Source of the DNA: CBDCGJ01 sp965238305
GTDB lineage: Bacteria; Pseudomonadota; Alphaproteobacteria; GCA-2731375
Length of the DNA stretch: 64,000 nucleotides
Reading direction: 5' to 3'
Assembly: GCA_965238305.1 (NCBI GenBank)
Contig: CBDEHK010000001.1
Location: 1,798,001-1,862,000 of the forward strand
The position numbers and the translations under genes are program-made. The notes below the pieces were generated by a model. The model was not told the DNA's origin and did not search any database. It worked only from the letters and a program-made list of their open reading frames with translations. Every line of letters begins with the position of its first letter. Position 1 is the first letter of the stretch. Positions 53,245 to 63,134 of this stretch are shown here, piece by piece.

Positions 53245-54264
53245 CTAGTAGGCGCGATGAATGCAGAAATCGACGGTTTCGATGAGGGCGGATTTGGCGG
53301 CGCCGTCCGGGAACATGCCGAGGGCGTCGCGGGCCATTGCACCATAATGACGGGCCCGCTCGACCGTGTCAGTGAGCGCATTATGTTTCGCCATCAATTG
53401 CTGCGCCTGGGCCAGATCGCCATCATCCTGTTGCAGATTTTCCATGCAGCGGCGCCAGAACTCCCGCTCTCCATCGTCGCCGCGCCGCACCGACAATAAG
53501 ACTGGCAGGGTGATCTTACCTTCTTTGAAATCGTCGCCAACGGCTTTGCCGAGATCGGCCTGTTTGGCGGAATAATCCAGCGCGTCATCGACCAGTTGAA
53601 AGGCAACGCCGAGGTTGCGGCCAAAACTGTCGAGTGCGTCCAGTTCGTTCTCTGGTCGCCCGGCGACCTGCCCGCCGACTTTACAAGCGGCCGAGAATAA
53701 CGCCGCCGTTTTGGCCGCGATGACGGCTAAATAAGCTTCTTCCGAGGTGGTGATATCGTTGGCGGTTTCGAGCTGCATCACTTCGCCTTCGGAAATTACC
53801 GCCGAAGCATCGGCAAGGACTTGCAAGACATCCAGACTGCCGTCGCCGACCATCAATTGAAAAGCGCGGGAGAACAGGAAGTCGCCAACCAGGACGCTGG
53901 CTGAATTGCCCCACAACACGTTCGCCGTGTCATTGCCGCGCCTGAGGCCGCTTTCGTCAACAACGTCGTCATGCAACAAAGTGGCGGTATGGATCATTTC
54001 AACGCTCGCCGCCAATTCGATCTGCCGCGAGCCGGTATAACCGCACATACGGGCGCACGCCAGGGTCAACATCGGGCGGACGCGCTTGCCGCCAGCGGCG
54101 ATGATATGGCCGGCCAATTGTGGGATCAACGGCACGCGGCTGTCCATTTTTCGGACAATTGCTTCATTCACTTTGGTCAAATCTTCGCTGACCAGTTTCA
54201 ATAAGGGCTCTAAAGACGGCGGCTTCTTGCCGTCAGCCGTTTTCATCTGGATAATGTCTGCCAA
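53245..54264 (-). CDS. ispB: Polyprenyl (octaprenyl/decaprenyl-type) diphosphate synthase
   Basis: 339 residues from TTG 54264, which has GGAG 8 nt upstream; ATG 54246 is the alternative, and a frame to 54414 has no ribosome site. First Asp-rich motif LLHDDVVDESGLRRG and second FQLVDDALDYSAKQADLGK mark a trans-prenyltransferase. GGKRVRPMLTLACARMCGY is the family basic motif. The enzyme makes the side chain of ubiquinone. Divergent from the DUF2007 gene. The chain length cannot be read safely from sequence. Confidence 0.92.
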   Translation of the reverse strand: MADIIQMKTADGKKPPSLEPLLKLVSEDLTKVNEAIVRKMDSRVPLIPQLAGHIIAAGGKRVRPMLTLACARMCGYTGSRQIELAASVEMIHTATLLHDDVVDESGLRRGNDTANVLWGNSASVLVGDFLFSRAFQLMVGDGSLDVLQVLADASAVISEGEVMQLETANDITTSEEAYLAVIAAKTAALFSAACKVGGQVAGRPENELDALDSFGRNLGVAFQLVDDALDYSAKQADLGKAVGDDFKEGKITLPVLLSVRRGDDGEREFWRRCMENLQQDDGDLAQAQQLMAKHNALTDTVERARHYGAMARDALGMFPDGAAKSALIETVDFCIHRAY

Positions 54265-54332
54265 GATGAGCTCCGCTTGCAGAATTTTTCGGTTCGGGCG
54301 AACATAGGTGGCAAAGCCGTTGGGGTAAAGGA

Positions 54333-54554
54333 ATGATTGAACTGTTGCGGGTGAGCAATCCATTGGATGTAGTTTACATCCAGGCTCTATTGCGTGATGC
54401 CGGGGTTGAATCAATTATTTTTGACGGCCATATTAGTTCCCTCTATGGCGCCATGGATATTCTGCCACAACGGATCATGGTGATTGACGAGGATGTGCTA
54501 AAAGCGCGCAGAGCCTTGGACGAGGCGGGTGTGGATTATCCTAAAGATGGCTGA
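54333..54554 (+). CDS. DUF2007-family small protein
   Basis: 73 residues. MIELLRVSNPLDVVYIQALL, then AGVESIIFDGHIS and RIMVIDEDVLKARRALDEAG, match DUF2007, a small domain often called a putative signal-transducing protein. It overlaps the start of the TrmN6-type methyltransferase gene by 8 bp, a pairing seen often in alphaproteobacteria. Its biochemical role is not known. Confidence 0.88.
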   Translation: MIELLRVSNPLDVVYIQALLRDAGVESIIFDGHISSLYGAMDILPQRIMVIDEDVLKARRALDEAGVDYPKDG

Positions 54555-55305
54555 ATCAAAGCGCCTTGCGATCACGGACGATGGTCTGATGGGCCATCGC
54601 ATCAAATTGCTGCAACCGGCGGATGGTTATCGCGCCGGCTCCGATGCAGTATTGCTGGCAGCGTCCGTTATCGCCAAGGCAGGTGAACGGGTTTTGGATG
54701 TTGGCGCCGGCGTCGGTGCCATATCGCTGTGCCTGGCGCGGCGGTGTCCGGCGCTGGATATTATCGGCTTGGAAGTGCAACAAACACTGGTCGACCTGGC
54801 CGCAAAAAATGTGCAACGCAATGAATTGAACGCGACGGTGAAAATTGTTGCAGGTGATTTGACGGCGGCACCGGCAGAGATCAAGAATATCAGCTTTGAT
54901 CACGTCGTCACCAATCCGCCCTATTATCGCCAGGGCCGGGTGCGCCCGCCGCAATCACCGAGTAAGCGGGTGGCCCATCTCGAAGACGCCGTTTCGCTAC
55001 ACGATTGGTTGGATTTTTGCCTCAAGCGGCTGAAGTCCGGTGGCTGTTTATCGATCATTCAGCGGGCCAATCGATTGGATGACATTATATCCGCGTTGAC
55101 GGCGCGCGCCGGCGATATCCAGATTTTCCCGCTCTGGCCGGGGTCGGGTGGCGAAGCCGGCCGCATCATTGTCCGCGCCCGCAAAGATCGTCGCAGCGAA
55201 CTGCGATTGCTTCCCGGTTTGGTCATGCACGGAGAAAGTGGCGATTACACGGATGAAGTATTCGCTATCCTGCGCGACGGCGAAGCCTTGCGGTTCGGCG
55301 ACTAA
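54547..55305 (+). CDS. tRNA1(Val) (adenine-N6)-methyltransferase-like protein (TrmN6 family)
   Basis: 252 residues from ATG 54547. SAM motif I RVLDVGAGVGAISLCLARR, strand 2 IIGLEVQQ and the N6-adenine methyltransferase catalytic motif NPPYYR are present. GSDAVLLAAS near the start is typical of TrmN6/YfiC, which modifies A37 of tRNA1(Val). It overlaps the DUF2007 gene and ends 4 bp into the convergent alpha/beta hydrolase. A related RNA or protein target cannot be excluded. Confidence 0.87.
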   Translation: MAESKRLAITDDGLMGHRIKLLQPADGYRAGSDAVLLAASVIAKAGERVLDVGAGVGAISLCLARRCPALDIIGLEVQQTLVDLAAKNVQRNELNATVKIVAGDLTAAPAEIKNISFDHVVTNPPYYRQGRVRPPQSPSKRVAHLEDAVSLHDWLDFCLKRLKSGGCLSIIQRANRLDDIISALTARAGDIQIFPLWPGSGGEAGRIIVRARKDRRSELRLLPGLVMHGESGDYTDEVFAILRDGEALRFGD

Positions 55306-56270
55306 TCTTCTTCCAGGAAATTCTGTACTTCTTTGAACAATTGCAGGCGTTTACGCTCCAGCGGCAGAGAATGGGTGGCGCGGCCGATCAGCACCAAGCG
55401 TTTTGTCAGGGTATGGGTTAGGTCTTCAAATAATTGTTGGGCTTGTTCAGGTGGGGTGTCGGCGTCCCATTCGCCGACCGGGATCAAGACCGGACAGGTG
55501 ATCTTGCTGGTGTCATATCGTAACTTGCCGGTACTCGCGTATTCGACTAGGTCTTTCAAGACACCCGTAGGCGCCCGCAGTTTTGCCGGCTGATGGTCGT
55601 TGGCTTGCGGATCTTGGGCCCAATTGAGATCGAGCCAGCGTTGCAAGTCTTCGGCGGCGATCAGCTCATTGTGCAGTTCTGGCGCGACACCGCGATAGAA
55701 GCGCGCTTTCACGGCGGCCTGATCGACAAGGCGATAGGCCTGCTTGGCGCCCTCGACGGAGCCGAGGGGATTGTACCCGGCCTGGCGCTTCCAGGTCGGG
55801 GCCAAAAGTACCAGTTTGTGCACTTGTTCCATATGTTCGGCGGTGTAACCGCCCATGATGGCGGTACCCCACGAATAACCGATCAAGCAAAGCTGCGACA
55901 GATCACGTTCTGCAAAGATATGATCAATCGCGCGGCCCACATCGCGGCGGGCCGTCTCCGTATCCACCAATGGGGCATTCGCTTCCGGCGGTGCCTCCAT
56001 TTCCACTGGCCGGGTCGACAAACCATAACCGCGCAGATCGAGCGACCAAACATCAAAACCGTGGCCGGCAATATAGTCCATCCAGGAAATTCCATCGATC
56101 GGAAAATCGAAGACGGCGTTCGACGGATAGGTCGCGCCATGGACAAACAGAACCGTCCGGACGGCACCAAAATTATCGACGTTTTGTGGCCGTTTGTTGC
56201 GCAGGAATAGTTCAATCCCGTCGGTGTCCGACGGGATCATTTGGTCTAGCGTCGCTATTTCGTCAAGCAT
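55302..56270 (-). CDS. Alpha/beta-fold hydrolase
   Basis: 322 residues. Nucleophile elbow GYSWGTAIMGG with the Ser. HGATYPSNAVFDFPIDGISW is the oxyanion-side loop, LIPVGEWDADTPPEQAQQL carries the likely acid, and RATHSLPLERKR the catalytic His. An esterase or thioesterase is likely. Its start overlaps the stop of acuI by 8 bp, so it is translated together with that gene and the upstream thiolase. Confidence 0.87.
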   Translation of the reverse strand: MLDEIATLDQMIPSDTDGIELFLRNKRPQNVDNFGAVRTVLFVHGATYPSNAVFDFPIDGISWMDYIAGHGFDVWSLDLRGYGLSTRPVEMEAPPEANAPLVDTETARRDVGRAIDHIFAERDLSQLCLIGYSWGTAIMGGYTAEHMEQVHKLVLLAPTWKRQAGYNPLGSVEGAKQAYRLVDQAAVKARFYRGVAPELHNELIAAEDLQRWLDLNWAQDPQANDHQPAKLRAPTGVLKDLVEYASTGKLRYDTSKITCPVLIPVGEWDADTPPEQAQQLFEDLTHTLTKRLVLIGRATHSLPLERKRLQLFKEVQNFLEED

Positions 56271-57261
56271 TGCAGTCGATGACCGTACGTCCGCGAACTT
56301 GCCCTTTCAAAATATCGGCGGTAATCGCCGGCACATCGGCCAGCGGTCTGACTTCTGTCATCGCATCCAGCTTATCGAGCGGCAAGTCCCGACTCAGACG
56401 GGCCCAGGCCTCGCCCCGTTTTGGTTGCGGACACATGACACTGTCGATGCCATAAAGTTTGACGCCGCGTAGGATGAAAGGCATCACCGTCACCGGCAGA
56501 TCGAAGCCGCCGGCCAGGCCACAGGCCGCGACAGTGCCGCCATATTTGGTTTGCGCCAGGACATTGGCAAGCGTGGTGCTACCAACCGTGTCGACCGCGC
56601 CGGCGAAAACTTCACGACCGAGTGGGCGGCTGGCTTCGCTAAGTTCTTCCCGCGCCATCAACCGGCTGGCGCCCAAATCCTTCAGATACTCATGGGTGCT
56701 TTCCCGCCCGGTTGAAGCCACCACGTCGTAGCCAAGCTTGGCCAGAATCGCCACGGCAACGCTGCCGACGCCGCCAGCGGCGCCGGTGACCAGAATTTCA
56801 CCGTCGCTGGGTTTAACACCCATTTCTTCCAACGCCATCACGCACAGCATTGAAGTAAAACCAGCCGTTCCGACCGCCATACATTGCTGCATGGAAAGGC
56901 CAGCCGGCTTTTTCACCAGCTTGTTGCCCTCTATTCGGGTTTTTTGACTGAAACCGCCGGAATGATTTTCACCGACTCCCCAGCCGGTCAGGACAACTTC
57001 ATCACCAGCGGCATAGTTGGCATTATCGGACGCTTCAACGACCCCGGCGTAATCGATACCCGGCGCCATCGGTAAATTGCGCATGATCTTGTTGGTGTTT
57101 CCCTGCACCGCCATGCCGTCTTTGTAATTCACGGTGGAAAATTTTATTGCCACGGTGACATCGCCTGACGGTAAGTCGGCGTCGGTCAAAGTGGTTAGCG
57201 TTATGTCGGTCTTACCGTCATCATTTTGGGTGGCCCAAAGAGCCTGATAGTTGTCGCTCAT
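56263..57261 (-). CDS. acuI: Acryloyl-CoA reductase / YhdH-type zinc-free MDR oxidoreductase
   Basis: 332 residues. The opening (ALWATQNDDGKTDITLTTLTD) and the sequence APGIDYAGVVEASDN, then GWGVGENHSGGFSQKTRIEG match YhdH/AcuI. The NADPH loop is VTGAAGGVGSVAVAILAKLGY. AcuI reduces toxic acryloyl-CoA to propionyl-CoA in DMSP and propionate metabolism. It lies 29 bp after the thiolase gene and overlaps the hydrolase gene that follows. I am confident of the family; the DMSP role here is not shown. Confidence 0.87.
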   Translation of the reverse strand: MSDNYQALWATQNDDGKTDITLTTLTDADLPSGDVTVAIKFSTVNYKDGMAVQGNTNKIMRNLPMAPGIDYAGVVEASDNANYAAGDEVVLTGWGVGENHSGGFSQKTRIEGNKLVKKPAGLSMQQCMAVGTAGFTSMLCVMALEEMGVKPSDGEILVTGAAGGVGSVAVAILAKLGYDVVASTGRESTHEYLKDLGASRLMAREELSEASRPLGREVFAGAVDTVGSTTLANVLAQTKYGGTVAACGLAGGFDLPVTVMPFILRGVKLYGIDSVMCPQPKRGEAWARLSRDLPLDKLDAMTEVRPLADVPAITADILKGQVRGRTVIDCNA

Positions 57262-57290
57262 GTTTTTTCCTTCGGATTATAGTTCTGTGA

Positions 57291-58457
57291 TTATCGCAGA
57301 GTTTCCAGGATGCTGACATAGCTGGAAACCGCGGCGCCGCCCATGTTGAAGACGCCGGCGATATTGGCATTGGGGATCTGCATGGCGTCGGCTTGGCCAG
57401 TGACTTGCATCGCCGCCATCACGTGCATGGAAACACCGGTCGCACCAATGGGATGGCCTTTGGCCTTCAGGCCGCCGGATGGATTGACCGGCAATTTGCC
57501 GTCTTTCTGCGTCCAGCCTTCTTTCAGTGCGTCGGCGCCACGACCTTTTTCGGTCAGACCCATGGCCTCATACTCGATCAATTCGGCAATGGTGAAACAG
57601 TCATGCACTTCCACCAGACTGAGATCGTCGAGGCCCAATTTGGCTTCTTTCATGGCTGTCTGGAAGGCCCGCTCCGGCCCTTCGAAGGAAATAATGTCCC
57701 GCTTGCTCATCGGCAGCAGGTCATTGACATGAACGGCGGCGCGAAAGGCCACGGCCTTGTCCATGGTCAGCGCAGTTTGCACGTCGGTCAAGACCACCGC
57801 GGCGGCGCCATCGGAAATCATCGAACAATCAGTGCGCTTCAAGGGTCCGGCGACATACGGGTTCTTCTCGGATTCTTCGCGGCAGAAGTCATAACCGAAA
57901 TCTTTCTGCATATGCGCCAGTGGATTGACCGAACCATTGGCATGATTCTTGGCTGCGATCATCGCCAGGGCGTCACGATTGTCACCATAACGTTGAAAAT
58001 AGGATTCGGCGATATGTCCGAACAGACCAGGGAAGGACGCGCCGGGTGTCGCTTCTTCCTGCACGTAGGAGCATTTGACAAGAATTTCACCAACGTCGCG
58101 GGACGATAATGTCGTCATCTTCTCGACCCCGACCGCCAAGACGAAGCGGGCGTTTCCGGCGGCGATTGCATTCATGCCCTGATAAATTGCGGCGGAACCG
58201 GTGGCGCAGGCATTTTCCACCCGGGTCGCCGGTTTGAAGCGCATGGCGGGATCGGCTTGCAGGACCAGGGAAGCGGCAAAATCCTGGCGATCCATACCGC
58301 CATTAAATGTGCCGAGATAAATTTCATCAATATCCGCCGGCGTCAATCCGGCATCCTTGATGGCCCGGGTCGAAACATCAACAATCAGGCTTTCCAGATC
58401 TTGATCTTCCAATTTTCCGAATTTCGAATGGCTCCAGCCAATCATGCAGGCGGTCAT
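57291..58457 (-). CDS. Thiolase/acetyl-CoA C-acetyltransferase
   Basis: 388 residues from ATG 58457, which has GGAG upstream; a TTG/ATG extension to 58472 is weaker. The nucleophilic Cys is in RVENACATGSAAIYQGM. The catalytic His is in LVEVHDCFTIAELIE, and the last motif is NPSGGLKAKGHPIGATG. It belongs to the SCP-x-type (sterol carrier) thiolase group more than to the classical FadA. First gene of the unit with acuI and the hydrolase. Confidence 0.9.
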   Translation of the reverse strand: MTACMIGWSHSKFGKLEDQDLESLIVDVSTRAIKDAGLTPADIDEIYLGTFNGGMDRQDFAASLVLQADPAMRFKPATRVENACATGSAAIYQGMNAIAAGNARFVLAVGVEKMTTLSSRDVGEILVKCSYVQEEATPGASFPGLFGHIAESYFQRYGDNRDALAMIAAKNHANGSVNPLAHMQKDFGYDFCREESEKNPYVAGPLKRTDCSMISDGAAAVVLTDVQTALTMDKAVAFRAAVHVNDLLPMSKRDIISFEGPERAFQTAMKEAKLGLDDLSLVEVHDCFTIAELIEYEAMGLTEKGRGADALKEGWTQKDGKLPVNPSGGLKAKGHPIGATGVSMHVMAAMQVTGQADAMQIPNANIAGVFNMGGAAVSSYVSILETLR

Positions 58458-58547
58458 GATGCATCTCCACATTTAGGGGTTCATTATTGATACTGTTGCC
58501 GGGATCATAGCGCCTTCCGCGCCGCAGGCAAATCCATATCCTGAAAA

Positions 58548-59573
58548 TCACGAAACTCTGATTTGCTCGAAAAAATCGAGATATTTCGCAACCACTTTTG
58601 TTTCCGTGAAATTCGCTTCAAAACTGCTGCGGCCATTTTCGGCGAGACCACCGGCAAACGTTTTGTCTAGAAGCAGGTTTGTCATCGCGTCCGCTAATTG
58701 ATCGGCCTGATCGATATCGAACAACAGGCCATTTTCAGCATTATCGATTAAGGATACTGGACCTGAAGCACGGGCGGCGATGATCGGCCGGGTCTGTGCC
58801 CAGGCTTCCAGCACCACATTGCCTAAGGGCTCAATCCGCGACGGCACCACCACAACATCGCTGGCCGCGATCAAGCCGGCGCTATCGGTTTGCCAACCGA
58901 GAAAACGAACCCGCTCGAATAGACCCAACTCGCGCGCTTGGGATTTCAACTGAGCTTCCAATGGGCCGGCGCCGGCGAGCCAAAGGAAAGCGCTGGGCAC
59001 TTTGGCCAGGGCTTCAAGCAAAACATCAAAAGCTTTGTTTCCATGCAACCGACCAAGCGCCAGGAATAACGGGACATCATCCGATGTGTCGAAGCGCCGG
59101 CGCGGAACGGCTGGGCTTTTGACATCCGGGACAAAGTTCGGCAGGTAGTGTGCCCGCTCCGCCGGCCAGCCTTCGCCAATCAGGTAATCGACGATATCTT
59201 GGGTATTGCCGATCAAATGATCGCAAGTCTGATAATATTTCAGTTTGTAATAACCGCCCAGACGGGCGCAATGGATGTAGGGCCCCTTTGGGGTCATGGT
59301 GGCGGCCCGGCTCATCCAACTCAATACAATATCCGGGTATTGCTGTCGGAGTAGCGATTTCAGTTTCCAGCGGCTGGCGAAATCCAAAGGGCCACCGAAA
59401 CGGAGTTCTTGCGCGATGATGCCGGCGCTCTTGAGCAGCTGAGCGCGATCTGGGTTGCGGCGAATGATCACGTCCTGGGCCAAACCGGCCTGATGCAAGG
59501 CAAGCGTGAGACGTTCAAAAAAGGTCTCCGCCCCGCCACGGGCGGCACCGGCCATGACTTGCGTTATTTTCAT
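58548..59573 (-). CDS. Glycosyltransferase family 4/1 protein
   Basis: 341 residues with the GT-B fold. N-terminal GAARGGAETFFERLTLAL and C-terminal ASDVVVVPSRIEPLGNVVLEAWAQ, which carries the E-x7-E motif. It likely transfers a sugar onto lipopolysaccharide at the inner face of the inner membrane. Start codon overlaps the stop of the preceding glycosyltransferase gene (ATGA). Confidence 0.9.
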   Translation of the reverse strand: MKITQVMAGAARGGAETFFERLTLALHQAGLAQDVIIRRNPDRAQLLKSAGIIAQELRFGGPLDFASRWKLKSLLRQQYPDIVLSWMSRAATMTPKGPYIHCARLGGYYKLKYYQTCDHLIGNTQDIVDYLIGEGWPAERAHYLPNFVPDVKSPAVPRRRFDTSDDVPLFLALGRLHGNKAFDVLLEALAKVPSAFLWLAGAGPLEAQLKSQARELGLFERVRFLGWQTDSAGLIAASDVVVVPSRIEPLGNVVLEAWAQTRPIIAARASGPVSLIDNAENGLLFDIDQADQLADAMTNLLLDKTFAGGLAENGRSSFEANFTETKVVAKYLDFFEQIRVS

Positions 59574-60514
59574 TGTCGCGCTCGTGTTTTCAGGTCGGCC
59601 ACGGCGTCGACGACGGCATCGACGGTCAAGCTCGTCATGCGGCTATGTTTCTGCGATCGATCGAAATCCGGGTGGTCGACAAAATCTTCATAACTTTCCA
59701 GTGTCCGCACGACTTTGCAATTTTCGCCCCAGGGGCGGTAGCGGCGGTCATCGGTCGGTCCGAACAGGCCAATCGTCGGCACGCCGGCCGCGGCGGCCAG
59801 GTGCATCAAACCGGAATCATTGCCAATAAACAAATCCGCTCGTTTCAAACAGGCGTAAATCGTCAGCAAATCCTCACGGCCAATCAGGTCGAGAAAATCC
59901 GGAGCCGCCAAATGATCGAGTAGCGGTTGGGTTAACGCCCGCTCATGTGGCGCGGCGGTGATAAGCAACGTGATTTCCGCACAACTGGATCGCAGGCGAT
60001 CCTGCAATTCGATGAAACAATCTATCGGCCAAGTCTTGAGTTTGGAATTTGCGGCCGGCGCGATCGCGACGATCTTTGTGGCGCCGGCAAGAAGTTCATC
60101 AGCCCGTTTTTCGTCTTTCGCCCGGGGCCACAAAATCGGATCAGGCGGCGGCGTAATGTTCATGATGCTGGCAAGATGTTCGACCTTATGCCGCTCTTGA
60201 CGGTCTTTCGACAGAATAAACCGCTGTTTTGCCCGGATTAGCCATAATAACATCGAACCGCGTAAATCCACCGCAATATCCCAATTCGTCCCGGCCGCCA
60301 GTGCCCAAAGCTCGCGCCAATGCCCCAGTCTCGGTTTTTTGTGCATTACCTGCAGCGTTTCCAGGTTCGGAAACCCGGCAAAGATTGGCGCCGCCACCGG
60401 GCCACAGGCTATTGTGAAGGCGGCGTCGGGATGCTGCTCTAACAAATGACGCAAAAGGCCCGTCGACAGGATCGCATCGCCTAAACGACTTGAAGTGATG
60501 AATAGAATCTTCAT
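59570..60514 (-). CDS. Glycosyltransferase family 9 (heptosyltransferase-like)
   Basis: 314 residues. N-terminus ILFITSSRLGDAILSTGLLRHL and the sugar-nucleotide region IAIAPAANSKLKTW and FIGNDSGLMHLAAAAGVPTIGLFGP are typical of GT9 LPS heptosyltransferases. It acts on inner-core lipopolysaccharide. Forms a two-gene operon with the GT4 gene. Divergent from ygfZ, 68 bp away. Confidence 0.9.
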   Translation of the reverse strand: MKILFITSSRLGDAILSTGLLRHLLEQHPDAAFTIACGPVAAPIFAGFPNLETLQVMHKKPRLGHWRELWALAAGTNWDIAVDLRGSMLLWLIRAKQRFILSKDRQERHKVEHLASIMNITPPPDPILWPRAKDEKRADELLAGATKIVAIAPAANSKLKTWPIDCFIELQDRLRSSCAEITLLITAAPHERALTQPLLDHLAAPDFLDLIGREDLLTIYACLKRADLFIGNDSGLMHLAAAAGVPTIGLFGPTDDRRYRPWGENCKVVRTLESYEDFVDHPDFDRSQKHSRMTSLTVDAVVDAVADLKTRARQ

Positions 60515-60582
60515 ATCTGTGTTATACCACCCTGCGGTCGGATTGATCTATTTGACCGCATTATTTTCAAGTTAGGGAATAG

Positions 60583-61455
60583 ATGTCAGCTGTATATGTT
60601 ACTTTGCCTGCGCGAGGTGTGATTTCCGTTGCCGGCAGCGAGGCGGCCGATTTCCTGCAGCGGATAATTACCAATGATGTGGACCGAGTAAAAAGTCATG
60701 CCGCGATTTATGCGGCTTTATTGAGCCCACAGGGAAAATATCTTTTTGATTTTGTTGTCGCGATGGATGGTGAAGGATTTCTGCTCGACTGCGAACGGGA
60801 CCGTTTGCCGGACCTGCTGAAGCGTTTGAAACTGTATCGCCTAAGGGCGAAGATCGAGTTGACCGATGTCAGCGATAAATTCACAGTGACGGCGATTTAT
60901 TCTGGTGACCGTTTTCCAGTCGGCAACGGCATCTTCGACGATCCGCGAAGCGATTTTCTGGGGCAGCGGGCTATTTTGCCGCGCCACCAGACTGACGCGC
61001 TTCTGACCCATCTCGGCGCCGAAGCTGGCGACCTTGAAGCCTACGAAAGTTTGCGAATTTCTCTTGCTATTCCTGATAGCGGTCACGATCTTGTCGTCGA
61101 TAAATCGACCCCTTTGGAAGTGAATTTTGATGAACTGAATGCGGTCGATTTCAACAAAGGATGTTATGTCGGCCAGGAGGTTACGGCGCGTATGAAACAC
61201 CGCGCAAATTTGCGCAAACGGCTACTGCCTGTGGCCATAACCGGCGAAGCGCCAGCGATTGGCACCGCAATTTTTGCCGGCGACAAGGAAATCGGGACAT
61301 TTTTTTCAAGCGTTGGGCAAACTGGTTTGGCGCTTTTCCGCCTCGACCATCTTGCCAAAGCGGCGGAAAAGGGTCAGGTGCCAAAAGCGGCGATGGCAGA
61401 ACTGCGCCCTTCATCGCCCGAATGGGCCGATTTCGACTTGCCCAGTTTTGACTAA
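60583..61455 (+). CDS. ygfZ: YgfZ/GcvT-like folate-binding protein
   Basis: 290 residues. The signature K-G-C-[FY]-x-G-Q-E is seen as KGCYVGQEVTARMKHR, and the N-terminal LPARGVISVAGSEAADFLQRI begins the GcvT-like fold. YgfZ binds folate and helps assembly or repair of iron-sulfur clusters. Stands alone, convergent with the diguanylate cyclase. Confidence 0.93.
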   Translation: MSAVYVTLPARGVISVAGSEAADFLQRIITNDVDRVKSHAAIYAALLSPQGKYLFDFVVAMDGEGFLLDCERDRLPDLLKRLKLYRLRAKIELTDVSDKFTVTAIYSGDRFPVGNGIFDDPRSDFLGQRAILPRHQTDALLTHLGAEAGDLEAYESLRISLAIPDSGHDLVVDKSTPLEVNFDELNAVDFNKGCYVGQEVTARMKHRANLRKRLLPVAITGEAPAIGTAIFAGDKEIGTFFSSVGQTGLALFRLDHLAKAAEKGQVPKAAMAELRPSSPEWADFDLPSFD

Positions 61456-61467
61456 ATTCCTGATTTT

Positions 61468-62967
61468 CTACCCCACTTGAGATAAGGGAGAGGCGAAAGC
61501 AAAGCTGTTTTTGTTTTGTTTTTTAATCTCATACATCGACTGATCGCTTTTGCGTAATAGTTCCTCCGATGTAGTTCCGTCGTTGGGGTAAAGTGCGATG
61601 CCAATACTGGCGCCGATTGTCGCGACGGAGTTCTCGATCTCGAAATTTTTGGATAGCGCAGCGTTAATGCGCTGGGCCAATTGGGCCACGTCGTTGGGTG
61701 TTTTGACACCGGTTAGTACGGCAATGAACTCGTCACCACCGATCCTCGCTGCCGTATCGACGTCGCGAATGTTGGCGAGTATTCGTTCGCCGACTTTCTT
61801 CAGCACGGAATCACCCACTTCATGGCCCAATGTGTCATTGACATTCTTAAAACCATCCAAGTCGATAAACATGACCGCACATTGCGTGTTGTCGCGTTTT
61901 GCGCTGGCTATCGCCTTGTCAATTCGATCTTTGCACAAACGCAGACTTGGCAATCCGGTTAAGGCATCGTGATAGGCGAGGAACTTCATCTTTTCCTCTG
62001 CTATCGCCAATTCTTCGGCGACCCCGATCATTTCCGAAGCCTGTTTCTCCAGCCGTTCCTCACGATCCCTAAGTTCGGCGATCTGATATTTGAGGTTCTC
62101 TTCGCTTTCAGTTAGGGCATCAAGCATGTCGTTTAGAGTGAAAGCGATGTCGCGCATTTCGGCGCCTGGCACCGATTTCACACGGGCGCCTATCTGGCCT
62201 GCTTCCTGTTTTTTCATCGTATTCTGAATGACTTTTAGCGGCCGCAATACCCAAAGATGCAACAATCCGTAGGCCAAAATCATGATGGTGAAGATACCGA
62301 CCAGAAAAATTGGCACGGCGTTGGAAACAATATTGATATTTGCCTGCCGAACAACCTCGGCATCGGTTCGGATCAAGATCACGCCGCGATAAGTATTCGA
62401 CGGTGAATTAGCCGGCTTCTCAGCCGCTGCCATCATTGTGTGGTGTGTATTGTGTTTGGTCGCCTCATCGGCAGAATTTGAAACTGTGTTATGTTTCATA
62501 TCATGGCCGCTGCCCATCATCTGGGTCATCGACTGTAACGGTAGAAGAGAATAAAAGTCGCCGTTTTCTTCGAAATGTTGACCGAATTCGCCAGTTGCCA
62601 ATGTTTTTTGCGCCCATTCACGCATCCGGACACCGTTGTCCGACGGGACAAAGTTTGGTTGATGAAACTCAACGACATATTTCAGCGGGTTATTCGTCGC
62701 GATCAGGATTGATTGAACAATCGGCTCATCAATCAGGATCGATTTGGCGATGTGGGCAATATCACTATCGTGAGTGGCCACCATCGTCGCGTGATTTATC
62801 GCGCTCGATAACAGGCGACTTGATAATTGTGTTTGATTGCGAAGCTCGTTGGTCGCCGTTGTGTAAATCATCCAAACTGCAATTGCGGCGACAACCGAGC
62901 AACCCAGAAGCAGCGATACAAGGAATTTCGCCCACAGCGTAATAATCGTCGCGCGAAATGATCTCAT
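61468..62967 (-). CDS. Membrane diguanylate cyclase with a His/Met-rich periplasmic sensor loop
   Basis: About 499 residues from ATG 62967, preceded by GGGGA (ATG 62988 is the alternative). One transmembrane helix near residues 12-34, a periplasmic domain of about 170 residues, a second helix (SNAVPIFLVGIFTIMILAYG), a HAMP linker with LRPLKVIQNTMKK, a short coiled coil and a C-terminal GGDEF domain with ARIGGDEFIAVL intact. It makes cyclic di-GMP. The periplasmic domain holds a segment rich in Met and His (QMMGSGHDMKHN, later KHNTHHTMM; bases 62431-62529) that could bind a metal ion. Confidence 0.9.
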   Translation of the reverse strand: MRSFRATIITLWAKFLVSLLLGCSVVAAIAVWMIYTTATNELRNQTQLSSRLLSSAINHATMVATHDSDIAHIAKSILIDEPIVQSILIATNNPLKYVVEFHQPNFVPSDNGVRMREWAQKTLATGEFGQHFEENGDFYSLLPLQSMTQMMGSGHDMKHNTVSNSADEATKHNTHHTMMAAAEKPANSPSNTYRGVILIRTDAEVVRQANINIVSNAVPIFLVGIFTIMILAYGLLHLWVLRPLKVIQNTMKKQEAGQIGARVKSVPGAEMRDIAFTLNDMLDALTESEENLKYQIAELRDREERLEKQASEMIGVAEELAIAEEKMKFLAYHDALTGLPSLRLCKDRIDKAIASAKRDNTQCAVMFIDLDGFKNVNDTLGHEVGDSVLKKVGERILANIRDVDTAARIGGDEFIAVLTGVKTPNDVAQLAQRINAALSKNFEIENSVATIGASIGIALYPNDGTTSEELLRKSDQSMYEIKKQNKNSFAFASPLSQVG

Positions 62968-63134
62968 AATTCCCCGACTAATATCCATGGTCCAACACAA
63001 CAAGTCGTCGTATTGCTAATATTAGAGGAAATTTGTAAACAACTTATTACATTAGGAAATTCACATATTTTAGAATTGGCGTTAAGGGACACATTGCAGA
63101 CGCCGAAGCTTATGTTGACGATGTACTTTCAAGA

